Below the pieces are notes generated by a model. It was not told the DNA's origin. It saw only the letters and a program-made list of their open reading frames with translations, and did not search any database. Positions 1-39,571 of a stretch of 60,000 nt of DNA are shown piece by piece. The stretch covers positions 8,953,764 to 9,013,763 of the forward strand of contig NC_092583.1 of the NCBI RefSeq assembly GCF_037975245.1. Reading direction: 5' to 3'. Origin of the DNA: Apostichopus japonicus. Its lineage: Eukaryota; Echinodermata; Holothuroidea; Aspidochirotida; Stichopodidae. Numbering within the stretch: the first letter of the stretch is position 1; each line of letters opens with the position of its first letter. Position numbers and translations under genes: made by a program.

Positions 1-866
1 TTACCGAAAATAGTTCAATGAGTTAAGAAATGTTCTTTATTTATGCCCGATTTGATTACATGCAGTGTAAAGTTAGTATGAGTACATTCACATATGCTAA
101 AATCAGTTGGTTGTTTCAGCTGAAGACATAACTGGTGTAACTTGACAGTTGATAGATAGGAAAACAGTTTTTTTGGTTACTTGCCAGGCAGGCGCATAAC
201 CTATTCAGTCAAGTTGGCTTGTGCGTGTGTGTGTGTGCGCAAGGGTGTGCTGTGTACATGTGACGCCCTAGCAATTGTAAACACATTATCTCAAGATCGG
301 TAACCTCTGCAGTTATTTGGCATGTGGCTTCCCCACATGTCATAAAAATAACCCTATTGGTTTTGGTGCTGGTCTAAAAGTAATTTCGGGTCAGCAGATG
401 GCAAAATGTGAATATCTAAAAACATCTCCAGAACGTGAACATCAAAGGAGTTCATATGTATTGTAGGATAGCCTTATGAAGTTTAAACATTTTTCTTCAC
501 AATTTGGTGTACGTCAAGAATTCATTTAAGGTCACCAGGGATAAAAATATCTTCAAAATAGGAAACTTTGTTGGCTCTATTTAGTAGCTTCCTTAACATG
601 AGTACAAGAACCTTATTGCTTGTGGTGGAGGTCAAAGGTCATTTGGGGTCATCAAAGGTCATATTCTTTAAAGCCTTATGAACAAACCTTGTAAACATGA
701 TATATATCAAATGTGTTACATGACATAGCTCATATCTGGCATGTGTCTTCCTTATAGTGAGTACAAGGAACCGTTTATTTTGGGTGGAGGTCAAGGCAAA
801 TAAGCGCTGGGAGGCGTTAGTTTCAGTTTATCAAATAAGATATCGTTTCTATGTATTTATTTGCAG
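1..866. other. non-coding flank or intron 5' of the DED/ZU5 gene
   Basis: I see no coding exon here. From about 470 to 800 the sequence carries GGTCA-type repeat text (ggaggtcaaaggtcattt and variants) in the opposite orientation to the array at 47.8-48.5 kb. A short (gt)n run lies near 220-240. The first recognisable exon at 867 has no in-frame ATG, so at least one upstream exon must lie here unrecognised or, more likely, outside the window. Confidence 0.6.
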
Positions 867-17967
<17,101 letters not shown>

Positions 17968-18871
17968 TGACTGAATTCATAATGTGGTTCATTGTAACCA
18001 AATAATGATGAATACGAACATCATATCACCATTAGTGATGTACCCAGGAATTAATTCACTTAAAAGCGGGGGGGGGGGGGAGGGGGAGTTGGTGAGACAT
18101 TTTTACAAACCGTTATTTACAGTCAGAGCTCATAAAAACAGGACTATAAGTGTAATTACACCTGTAAGAGTTACATGAAATATTCTCCCCTCCTTCCTAA
18201 CACTGTTAGGTATGTATATGCTCTATTTCACCAAGTCCATATTGGTATACTTATACCTTTAATAGCATAAAATGTTAACTCGTTCTATATCAGAATAATA
18301 GTAACTTTGACAGAGTTTGAATATGGAAGGTGCATTGTTTTTAGAATATCTAACAGTTTTGTTTGATGAAGATGGGTTGGGTCAACCTGACAAATTTTGT
18401 AAACATGGTGTCTTAAGAAATGCAAAAATTGCCAATCTTCTAGACACCTTATACAGATTTCTCTGTCATTTGATAACGTTGGATAACATTTCGCACCTGG
18501 ACTGATGTCTGTACTGATGTTTAGCATGTTACTTAAAGATGATGTTCAGTAAATCCCATCAAGATTGGCCTGAAAAGTATATTCCGGTGGCTCAAACCAT
18601 TCTTAGATATCTACTGCTTCCTTTGGCCAAACCACATCCGAATTTTTGTGGAAAGTTATGAATTTATTAAATTTGATCATAGTAAGTTGTGGATGCATCT
18701 GTCATTAACATAATGAATGGTATCATGGTAATTGATCTGAAAGTGTTCTGTTTTTCTTCATAGTATCTATATCATGTTTGTATAGAGGTATACAAATCTT
18801 CAAGAAAATCTGAGAACTGATGAACTATCTGGCTCTCAAGGAAATGTACATATTCACTTCATATTATTGAC

Positions 18872-18877
18872 AATAAA
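18872..18877 (+). terminator. candidate polyadenylation signal of the DED/ZU5 gene
   Basis: AATAAA about 905 bases after the stop codon at 17967. It is the first canonical hexamer I noted after the stop on this strand. The interval 17968-18870 would be 3' UTR and includes an 11-G run near 18069-18080. This is a consensus match only. Confidence 0.4.
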
Positions 18878-18879
18878 GA

Positions 18880-19346
18880 TACAAACTAAGTAATCATTGA
18901 TTATTCCTATATAATTGGTATTACCTCTAAGTTTGAGGTTGATGGGAGGGGGACTATGCCAATACCAAATGTATCTCTGGATAATGTGGAGGCGACAGAT
19001 TCAAAATACTTTACAACAGACCTCTTAATACTCATTTAAGTACATAGATCAAATGGTTCTCATGAAGACCTTGATTATAGGTTTTTCTTTAGCATTTAGC
19101 ATACCTATTCGTTCATGACCCTTTTGGAAAAAAAAACACAACCCTTGCTGACGTATATACCTTTGTGGAAACAGATGGTTTTTTCTTTGCATTCCTGTAG
19201 ACAGGTTGGCAAACATTAACTCCTAAACATGTATCAAGTAACTCTTCTATTAATTTATTATTGGTGCTCGTTGCGTAACCCGACAAGCGGGACCTCAACC
19301 TGGCAACGACAATCTTCGCTTTCCTTTCAATGCGATGTTTTGTGTG
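18880..19346. other. intergenic, nothing recognised
   Basis: AT-rich sequence between the putative polyadenylation signal and the tandem array. I see no exon, repeat or RNA gene. Confidence 0.5.
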
Positions 19347-20071
19347 CCTTGGTGATTTAAAGTATTTTTAAGAATGAATATTGATATTTATTACATGTTC
19401 ATCCTTGATTATTGATATCTTCAACTTGTTTGTGACATAGTTGAACACAGCTAGGACATGTATATAGAACATGTATATTGAGAATAAAATTAACCTTCGC
19501 ATTTTGCTGTTTTGTGATTATTTTTTTTTATGTAAACCGGACGGCCGTAGCCTGTTTTCGGGGAGTGGGGGTTGGATGTAGGGGAAGCTGTCCCCCTTGG
19601 TGATTAAAAGTATTTTTAAGAATGAATATTGATAACTATTACATGTTCATCCTTGATTATTGATATCTTCGACTTGTTTGTGACATAGTTGAACACAGCT
19701 AGGACATGTATAAAGAATATGTATATTGAGAATAAAATTAATCTTCGCATTTTGCTGTTTTGTGATTATTTTTATGTAAACCGGACGGCCGTAGCCTTTT
19801 TGCGGGGAGTGGGGGTTGGGTGTAGGGGAAGCTGTCCCCCTTGGTGATTTAAAGTATTTTTAAGAATGAATATTGATAATTATTACATGTTCATCCTTGA
19901 TTATTGATATCTTCGACTTGTTTGTGACATAGTTGAACACAGCATGTATACAGAGAATAAATTTAATCTTTGCATGTTGCTGTTTTGTGATTATTTTTAT
20001 GTAAACCGGACGGCCGTAGCCTGCTTGCGGGGAGTGGGGGTTGGACGTATAGGGGAAGCTGTCCCCCTGTG
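19347..20071. repeat. three-copy tandem repeat, unit about 226-243 bp
   Basis: The landmark gtaaaccggacggccgtagc recurs at 19532, 19775 and 20001, so spacings are 243 and 226 bases. Each unit also carries gggagtgggggttgg, aagctgtccccc, tatttttaagaatgaatatt and gagaataaaa. The copies are very similar, which suggests recent duplication. The last unit is shortened in its middle. The first copy is cut at its left end. Confidence 0.93.
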
Positions 20072-20370
20072 ATTTCCACTTCCTAAATGGGAAACACCCC
20101 TTACAATATCGTTCATTAGCTTTACAAAATCACACTTCATTTCATTTTCCGATTACAAATTAAAATTTGAAGTCATAAAATGTTTTCGTTGAGTTTTACA
20201 CATGACTAATACTAATAAGAAAAGAGCGTCGGAGTGGGGTGGGGTGAGGAGGTATTGAAATCTGCATCGTATCATTAATGTTGAAGGAAAACTGTGGTGG
20301 TACAGACGGCCTGGGCACAGGGGTCTGTCACCCCTCCCCTCGTACAAACTTCTGCCCCCCACATGTATAT

Positions 20371-21298
20371 GTTATATATATCTCTCTCTCTAATGGTGAT
20401 CTGCCTTAAGACAGGTCCTTCACCAAACACAAAATCATAAGAACCGCCCTTCTGCATTCCTCTACATAGTGAAATAATTTCTGCCATCTCTGATATCATG
20501 CATCAACATTACTCTCTTTCTCCCTCTTGGTCGCTTCCCGTTCATTCTTCCTTCAAGCACATCTTTCAGTAGTCCGTCATGTCTCAAGATGTGCCCAATC
20601 CACCTTTTCTTTCTCAGCTTAATAGTTTCTCCCAGCCTGCGGACCTCACCAACCCTCTGTAGAACTTCCTCATTTGTGACACTGTCTGACCACTTTATGT
20701 TCTCAGACTTTCTCCATAGCCACATCTCCAATGCGTCTATTCTTTTTCTGTCCTCTTTCCTTAGTGTCCAGGTTTCTGAGCCATACAGGAATACACCCCA
20801 CACAAAACATTTCATTAGTCTCTTCTTTAATTGTAACTCAAGACTAGCAGTAAAAAGAGAGTTGTGTGGTTTGAAAGTTTCCTTGGCCATTGCCACTCTT
20901 GCTCTGATTTCGGTTTCACAATTTACATCTTCCGCCAGTAGACTACCAAGATATTTGAAGTGTCTGACCTGTTCAAGTTCCTTCCCCTCTATCTCTATAT
21001 GAACTCTCTTTTGTTCCCTTCCAATCTTCATGACTTTCGTTTTTCTTGATGTTAATCCTCATCCCATACTGGTTGAAAACTCTGTTGGTATTCTCCATCA
21101 TACGTTGAAGTCCAGCCTCCGCGCTTGCTAACATTGCCTGGTCATCTGCAAAACGTACCGACTTTATCCATTGTCCTCCAACTTGTATTCCTTCTTGAAT
21201 TTCATCAAGTGCGTCAGTTATGATGGCTTCTGCGTAGATTGTTAATAGGACTGGAGACATAAGACATCCTTGTCTCACTCTTCTCCCTATTGTGGTTG

Positions 21299-21329
<31 letters not shown>

Positions 21330-21440
21330 ATACGGGATACCGTTAACCTTCACCACTTCTACCCGTCGCTTGCACTCCTTATACTCGTGTACAATTTCAA
21401 CTCCTACATCCTTGTCTCAACCACCAGTAACCAGTTGTTA
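20371..21440 (-). mobile_element. 5'-truncated LINE (non-LTR retrotransposon), RTE-like, reverse transcriptase remnant
   Basis: Read on the minus strand, 21440-20973 encodes the end of a reverse transcriptase: RRVRQGCLMSPVLLTIYAEA, then IKSVRFADDQAMLASAEAGL, whose FADD box is the polymerase active site. A frame change between 20973 and 21031 leads into the thumb and C-terminal part (HFKYLGSLLAED, YGSETWTLRKEDR, RIDALEMWLWRK, TNEEVLQRVGEVR, RWIGHILRHDGL), which stops at 20462. The tail ends in a GA/TA microsatellite (20373-20391 on +), as RTE-type LINEs often do. The endonuclease and the N-terminal RT are missing. The (TA)n at 21299-21326 is read in frame as YIYIYI just before the GVRQG-like motif. 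Non-functional copy. The clade call is from memory of the family and is moderate. Confidence 0.85.
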
Positions 21441-23160
21441 CGTCATTTGTCTTATTGTTTCGCAAAACAAGTATATAATCCTAGGGAGGTTTAGGATTTA
21501 AATGCCCTAATAAGATTAATCCAGAAATCCCCTTAAAGTAGTATTTGTTTTCTGCAGAAGAGCTTCTTTAGCCATTAGCATCCAACCACACACCTGTTGT
21601 TGTCCCACGCCGTATATATTGACGTGGTAAATGTCTGGTATGTGTCCTGACATTTTGTTATCGCAGCATTTTCAATCTAGTATTTTCCAAAGATGGACTG
21701 CTTTACTATGTAGTTACTTATGACCAAAGCTATCCACAATTTCCAAAAGAAAATACTTCTTTTGTACATAAATCGGATTTCCTTCATTTCATATTGTATT
21801 CGAAAATTCCTTATGTAACCAGATGTTTGGGTGCCGCCATTACTCATATCATCTCGCTAAAGAATCTTTAACATAGTCCAGTGACAGTCCATATTGGCAG
21901 TTCACTCTCCTCTGTTGCAGTCCGTCATAGTTCCGTGTCTTTGCAGTGGGACCCGAATAGCCCCTCCCCCAATGACATAACAGACTGCGTCGTGCAAATT
22001 CTAAACGTGAAGTTTAACATCGAGTAATTCTAAATATACGGCTCTGGTCCAACCAGAGCCGTGTAGAGAGATGGCTCTGGTAATAACAGTGCCGTAGTCC
22101 AGCTCTGGGTCCTAAAGTGCGTGATCTTCCCAATTACAGATATTTAAAGATTTTGTGTAGCGCTTTAAACATACATCTCAAAGTAATTCTCGGTGATTTC
22201 AGAGACTTCAACTTGTCAACATTCGCGGAACTAGACAATACGACAATAAGATTCCAAAGGAACCACTTTTGCAACTGTGTTAACGTACCGTTCCTGTAAA
22301 CTTCTTTGCAGTTGGAAAACAGATAGAACGGCTGACTCTAGAGACAAGTACCCTGCAACTGCCGATCATCAGTTATATATGAAATAGCCTACATGTGAGT
22401 GTACATAAATAATGACGCACCTCCCTCTAACAGATATCCAAAGAACCCATTAAATTATAGTTACTTTTTGTTTCTTTCTTGAGTTGGAGCTGCATTGGCA
22501 ACTCTAGCTATCTCGTAATACGAATATTGGTTTTGCATGTGGGGTATACCTAGTATAGATGGCGACCCGGCGTTTGCTTCCTTGTCACCCCATGCAGGGG
22601 ATGCCGTCCTGGGGAGGGGGTAAGAAGAGGGATGCCCCCTTCTCGTTTGAGACAATTTGTTTATGTAAGATGGATTTGATGCAAAATGGTGCTACCTTTG
22701 GCAAAGACTTGAACTGAAAATATCATCAATATGTGGCAACCCCCAAAGACTGGTACGCGGGGCTGACCTCCCCCCCCCCCCTTCACCACCGATGAGTACG
22801 CTGCTGGATTTATGATATTAACTTAAGGACACCTTACGTCTTTGTTTGCCCGTTGTTATCACAATTGCCACAACATTTTCATAATTGCGCGGTTTATGCA
22901 CATTAAAACAATGAAGACAAATGAAGAAAAAAAAATCACATATCTGTCTCGATATAGCTGTGTGGAAAAAAAGTACATATGTCAAGTATTTACACAACAT
23001 TGCAATATATTGATTTCACGTTCATGGTTCATTATTTTAATGACCGTTTTCTACATGTTGCCACTGCGGTACAACATTACGTTAAGGCCACGTCTTTCTT
23101 TGCACACGACACCATGAGATTTAAAGCTAGACGCAAGCGCAATGGTTATCACATCCCATG
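21441..23160. other. intergenic region between the LINE and the carboxypeptidase gene
   Basis: No gene is supported. It holds the palindromic repeat at 22039-22061. A short stretch at 22117-22299 codes for a sequence (VILGDFRDFNLSTFAEL) that resembles the GDFN motif of LINE endonucleases and may be a decayed fragment. A C-rich run lies near 22770. Confidence 0.5.
22039..22061. repeat. palindromic CGGCTCTGGT repeat
   Basis: CGGCTCTGGT, a 3-base spacer, and ACCAGAGCCG form a perfect 10-bp hairpin. The same motif, followed by tagagaga, surrounds the second MITE at 55.55-55.86 kb, so this is a dispersed repeat family. Confidence 0.85.
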
Positions 23161-23165
23161 AGTAC

Positions 23166-23172
23166 TATAAAA
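23166..23172 (+). promoter_or_regulatory. TATA box of the carboxypeptidase gene
   Basis: TATAAAA lies 69 bases before the ATG at 23235. A transcription start about 25-30 bases downstream would leave a short 5' leader of about 40 bases, usual for highly expressed secreted-enzyme genes. Inferred from consensus and position. Confidence 0.6.
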
Positions 23173-23234
23173 CAGCTTATATCCAATTTGAAGGAACGAT
23201 ATTGACATTAATTGTCATCTACAACTGATTTAGA

Positions 23235-33653
<10,419 letters not shown>

Positions 33654-33712
33654 TCATAAGCATAGGCGAATGAATACTCTTAAGAACACACAATAATAGG
33701 ATTGATATGACA

Positions 33713-33718
33713 AATAAA
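33713..33718 (+). terminator. candidate polyadenylation signal of the carboxypeptidase gene
   Basis: AATAAA 60 bases after the TGA at 33651-33653, a typical spacing for a short 3' UTR. Confidence 0.65.
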
Positions 33719-36700
33719 GAAAAATATTATGCATTAAAGAATTTAGGACCTTATGTTAGCGGTACAAACTCTTGACTCAGAAAAACACACGACTGCGGAG
33801 AAATGACGAAATAATTGTTTGATCTCTTGACACTTGTTGAACGCACTGTTCAACAAAAATAATGATGGCGTAACGTAAAACCTTGTATAACATATGCACG
33901 TAGTCTAGTACGGTATATAGCTATGGTGTGGTAGTGGTGATGGTTCAATCTATAAAGAAAATAGACAAAATTGTATCTTAAATGTCTACATCAAACATGG
34001 TTCATAATTACTTAAACAGCAAAGGAAATAATACACATGGGAATGAATATGTCTTAACCTAGATACTACAGGTTTGAAATTACAGTTAAAATTACAGAAC
34101 ATTTTACGAGAAATCTGACGCTTAATATACGAATGGTGACGAAGAAAAATGACTTGGCAAAGTCTAAAATAATCTTGGCGAATATGGCTTGTCGAACACT
34201 AAATTCAATATATAGGTTTTCCTTAAACATTAATGCAACTGATATTACTCTTAATACATGTAATATTTAATGATAAAAGGTAAAACTTACGAAATTGGGT
34301 TCTCAAAAGTGCGATTTCGAAATCGACGATTGAAATGACATGTGACGAATGCCGGAAGCCGTAGCCCAGATGCAAATTATAACTGAACATGGATGACGCC
34401 CTCAACTTTTATAGTATATGCTACTATTCCGAGTGTACACCTTACGAATGCAAGGTATGAGACATAATGGTATTATTCAGCAGTTAGTATAAATAGTTCA
34501 CAATCGGAATTGTTGGGGGAAATTTGCATGGGAAATTTGTTAGCATTTCGTTCTCCTCCAAGCTATCTCCGCATTCCAACAACCCATATTTGCAATTCCA
34601 CGCACATATATGCCAAAGGGTATTTTTATCTGCGTCAACTCATGTTGCTGGGTGTTATTGATAAAACCTACCAGTGTGACAGATGTGTCTGCAACCCTTG
34701 TTGATAATATATTTATCTATTTAAGAAATATTTAAAGAAATGTATTTCATCATGTATGTAAATTGAGTACGGTATCTGGCTTAAAATAATATATATTAAA
34801 CTAGCAATAATTTATTATTTAGTTTCAAGCTAAATGCAAAAGAGTCATATCCATATGTTTTTTTTATAATCTAGTGGTGTACGTAATGAAGGCCAACTCA
34901 GTTAAATGACCTGACTAGGAAAGCTTACTAGCTTCCTCTTGTTCCTTTTTCTTTCGTTTTCATATTTACGTTTATTGTTAATTTTCATTTAATTTTGACA
35001 AAAAGCTGTCATAAGAAGTCATCTTTATCGATAGTTTGTCACAAACGCGCATGCGTTGTCTTCTAACTGTTTGGTCTGATTAACATATTGGTTAGTAAGA
35101 TTATGCATCGGTGTGTTTACGTCAACCAAGTAGATCTAACTGTCATGACCTAACACTGAACTGTGTGCCAAAACCTGGATATTCGATATCAGCTTATTTT
35201 GCTGCTTAATCTTAGCTAATTTGTAATCATCGCAGTTGAAAAGGAAACCCGCCCTTCAAAGTCTTTTTCAATTTTATCGTTCCAAAATTCTACGTGATTT
35301 GTTGTAATTGTTAATTGTTCATATTTTTTAAAGTCTAGAATAAACTGAACTATGAAGTGTTTATATGTTTTGGTGACTAAAATATTCTGCGTTACTGTCA
35401 TTTAGGACTGGAAACGTTAAGGTCATGCATCGCATTTTCCTCATTTTTATTGTGCTTTCAATGCAAGTTAAGTTCCCGATGGAGAGGTTTCCAACTATCT
35501 AACGGGGAGGGATTGGTGGAATTAAACACCCCACCTCTCTCTATCTCCCTTTCTGAACTCACTCCAACTAATTCCCTTCCCCGTCCTATGTTCTCCTTCA
35601 AACTTCCTTATGTTCTACCCTTCCTTTCTCTTTCCCTGCCCTCTTTTCATCCGGTTCTTCCCCTACTAATTGCTATGATATAGTTAGCTATTCAGACATC
35701 TACCGGCTGACAAAATCGACGATAAACGAATGGAAACGTACGGCGTTATGGAAGTTGGAGGAGAAGTAAATAAAATATTTTAAATGTACCTGAAGTACAG
35801 AAGAGGAAAGAAAAATTGCCAGGATAATTACGTTTACTGTGAAATTATTTGGACTCCCCCCAACCCCCAACCCCCCCAAAAAACCCAAATAAGTCAATGT
35901 TATGCGGAAACTGTATTCTGTGTTTGAATGGGAATGTACCACCTCCCACACTTTCTGTATTCGCGTCCCAGGTCCTCCTGGGCCCGGAGGAGTGATCTGA
36001 CATCCGACTGAAATTGGCGATGGAGGACATGTCCCCCTTCACGCGCCTCCTTGCGGACGCCATTGAAATCAGGTGGCTATAGGAATGCTAATATCAATGA
36101 AACTTCCAACAACAAAAAAACTGTATTTATTAAGACCAATCGTTCTATAATGATGTTAACGAAAATAACAACAGAGGTTTTAAAGAATCTTACACGAGAT
36201 ATGAAGAAAAAGTTCAGTTTAAACATATCCAAATATATACCGTAAAGAGAACTACTGTACCAAAAATATTCATATTTTGAATATATGTAAACGGTATTTT
36301 ATATCTTTATTATCTTACATATAAATTCTTTTCGGATATATCTAGTACCATAACACTCTACAGAAAAAAAAAACAGAAAATGTTAAAGTCATGCCTTCCA
36401 CCTTTGATTACAACTCAGTAGTGGTAATGGTATTCCACATTTGATTAGAATGCGGTACTCGTAATATTAATGGCCTTCCACCTTTTAATTACAATTCAGT
36501 ACTCGCAATGAAGAAATAAAGCAGCATTATCGACAACAGTTGCCATGAAAGTGCCACATGTAACTGGAAACCTGAAAAAGAAAACAAACGCAAAAGTTAG
36601 TCCTTAGTCCCATCTGTATTAAATAATTCAGATGTGGCAACTTTTACGACACATGACCTCACTGTGATATATCAGCAACTATATGCAGTGTCAGCAATGA

Positions 36701-38590
36701 ACTGCATAGATTTTCCGTTTCTTATTATCTTCTTTTATATATGTTTTATATTTATTAGTCAATAATGAGGCCGCTACCAGGGCCCTGCCAAGACCCCCCC
36801 CCTTACCCCCTGAGAGTGAGTGAGTCCGTAAGCACAGTGATTAGTACACTGTTACTGCATCATTTCGTGCAATATCCATCTCATACCAACAAAGCAATGT
36901 AATCAACTTACTATCTCAATCAGTTGATCGTTTAAGGGAATTGCAATGCACTATTTGTTTATAGATTTTACGACTTTGGACCTCTGATGTAAAACCTTAT
37001 ACGCTAAGTGGCATGGCATCCAATGCTCAGGCCTTCATCCGCCTACCAAGTTTAAACTTTGGGGTTTAGGACACGTTTGCTGCATACTTTGTACACTAAT
37101 ATTGATGTTTGATCCCATTGGAATTTTAAAAATTAGATGTGGCGCTAAAATAATTTCGTGCTTGTAATTAATGATTTGTTTTATTCTTCGATTTATATAA
37201 GTACGGTAGCCTCTACTGTGCACTGTCCTAGGCTAACGTTAATAAACACCAAAATAAAATAAAACTGCTAGCAAACTGCTTATACACTTGAGAGCATGTG
37301 TAAGAGAATGTGTAAAAGTAAGTAAATAAAAACCATCAGATATGCTAAAGAGATTATTTAATTCCATAACTTTAGTCATACTAGAGTAGATTTCATAAAG
37401 TGTTTGGGACATTGTACGAACAATTTAAAAGTCGAGTACGAAAGTTCAAGTTTTGCTGAATGTGAATGCCAAATACAAACCCACGATTTAGAGTGGGAAA
37501 AATGTACTCAAGAACGAGTACAGAATCGAGTATCACAAGTCTGGATTAGTAGTTACTGAGTACCAATCTTCAACTATTTGATATTTTCGTTTATTTGTTT
37601 CGTCAAGTTATCACGATTACATTTGCATTAAATTGCTAAATGTATAAGATTGCTCGCAACAATGGATTTTTATAGTTTTAATCTATTTGTAGAATAGTTA
37701 ACGAACATTAGATATTGTTAAGCATTTTACGACTCGATGCACAAAATGGTATAGTTGTTGCAGCGATGGCTGTGTGTCCCATTGCGCGAGTTAACTTTCA
37801 GTTGTTTGACGAGTTGAATCTTAGGCTGAGTTGAATCGCAACTTGACAATCAAGTCGCCGAAAGATACCTGTCGTAGCGCCTTAGCGCTAGCTAATTGGT
37901 TTTCTGACGGAATTCAGTTTTTTCTTTGGGGCCGAGGGGTGGAGGGGTTCTGCATTGCATATACTCATTTATTATTCTCCCTACATTTCTAAGTGACACT
38001 ATATAGTTCCCTTGCAATAACTGGGAATACTGATCTGAATTGTATCTGATTTCCTTTCTACCCTGCTGTTACAGCTCCGTAAGTGAACTATACAAAAGAC
38101 AGATAGTTTCGTTAGTTATCTTAGCATTACGCCTAAGCAGTTTAACGAAGCCTATATCAACCTCATATAATTCGCGCGCGTATATAAGCAATCTTCATCA
38201 TATAAACGGTACGAGGGCCCTGCAATATATAGTGAAGTGCGTGTGCCGACACTAGCGTGTAGCTTCTACATCTTTTTGTGTGGAAAGTATAGGAGTTATG
38301 AATTGAGCGCAATCGACGCTTTACGATATCTTTTTTCGCGTTGCTGTAACATAACCCGTAAGCATATAGTGCATATAGTACTCAGCCAACATTATAACTT
38401 CACCCAAAGATGTGTCACGCGCTGTACAAATATATCTGAAACTGTACTGTACAGAACTTTCCAGAAGTTCCGAAGGCGCTATATCAATGCGTATCAATGA
38501 CCATTTCAACGCATAACAAGTATATTGTGTTGAGCACTAAGATGCGTAGTGCGTCCACGCACAAGTCAACATGGTCGCCACGCAGGGTTT
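33719..38590. other. intergenic region, no supported gene
   Basis: AT-rich, without an exon I can defend. A minus-strand TATAAAAG (34406-34413), an ATG and a GTAAGT donor (34286-34291 on +) form a promoter-like arrangement near 34.3-34.4 kb, but no coding sequence follows. C/G-rich islands at 35850-36060 and near 36780 look like transposon fragments. A three-copy repeat lies at 36391-36512. Text like gcgctatatcaatgcgtatc near 38473-38494 resembles a dispersed repeat end. Confidence 0.5.
36391..36512. repeat. three diverged tandem copies of an about 40-bp unit
   Basis: Units start atgccttccacctttgatta, tggtattccacatttgatta and tggccttccaccttttaatt, each followed by acaa/gaat..cagtact/gcggtact and cgtaat or cgcaat. 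Divergence between copies shows it is not recent. Confidence 0.8.
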
Positions 38591-38593
38591 TCA

Positions 38594-38601
38594 TGACGTC
38601 A
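38594..38601. promoter_or_regulatory. CRE palindrome upstream of the kinase gene
   Basis: TGACGTCA, the full CREB/ATF site, lies about 160 bases before a good splice donor (gtgagt at 38755) that would end a 5' leader exon of the kinase gene. The location fits a promoter, but the transcription start is not visible and no TATA box was noted. Match by consensus only. Confidence 0.4.
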
Positions 38602-39571
38602 CACAGACGAAAACTGCGAGTGTTGGATACCGTGGCAACTTACCCTTTAGTTCAATTTGCCTAGCATCACGAACACATAGTACTTGCTTAACCTAGCGAA
38701 TACAGCGATTTATTTCCAGAAACTGGAACCCACTGCCTCAAATTTATATTTCTGGTGAGTATAAAGTTTCTTTAGATCATTTTGTTCACCATTTACCACC
38801 AGAAAATATTGAGAACTTAGCTTATTTACCGTAGATGTACACCTTTTTATGGTGTGTGATAGGGTTTTCATTATGCGTACGATTTTCCAATACTTAATTG
38901 TTTAAAACTAAATATTTCCACCATATTAATTCTAACAATTAAGGCCCGATGCTAATATATCGGACGGTTTGATTCAGCAGTGTGAAAATGGTGGAGGCTT
39001 GGGCCTGGAGGTTGGGGGAGTGGAGTGGAGGCAGGTCTCTCGGAATTATAACAATGTGTGGTCATTGGCTGGTTGATACACTTTACAACAAGGAAACATG
39101 TTGCAAGAACAATAAACTTAATATTATAATGCATTTAAAATATTTTGTAAGCAAATCATCTTTTGTTCAGCCTTGTTTATCGCGCTATTTCAATTTTGTA
39201 TGTGTGTAGCGTTTGTAGCCTATTTGTTTGGTTCTCCCGGTTTGTCATAAATAAAAAATAAATAAAAATGTAAATAACCGATACCTTTCAATTATCTATG
39301 AGGCTAACGAAAATGTTTTACTTCACAATTTAAAAATTTACGCTGACCCTATAGGCCAATGTGTGACCTTGTTGAGAATAACTTACACGCCGGCTATAGG
39401 TTATCCTAGCATAGATAATAGCCCTAGCATAGTCCACTCATTCTTACAAAGTGCCTGTCTTGTTTACTTTGTTTACATTTATGAAAAAATGAGACGTTTT
39501 CAAACAAAAAGTAAACTATAAAACTGATATTTACGTATAACACTATGAATTTTTTCTTTACTATTCAGTTG

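Noticed and set aside
20589-21002. 137-codon open frame on the + strand
   Set aside because: It is the antisense of the LINE reverse-transcriptase remnant, which matches a known family on the minus strand.
22117-22299. Small 60-codon frame with GDFRDFN
   Set aside because: It resembles the LINE endonuclease GDFN motif but is too short and isolated to annotate as a gene. Mentioned only in the region note.
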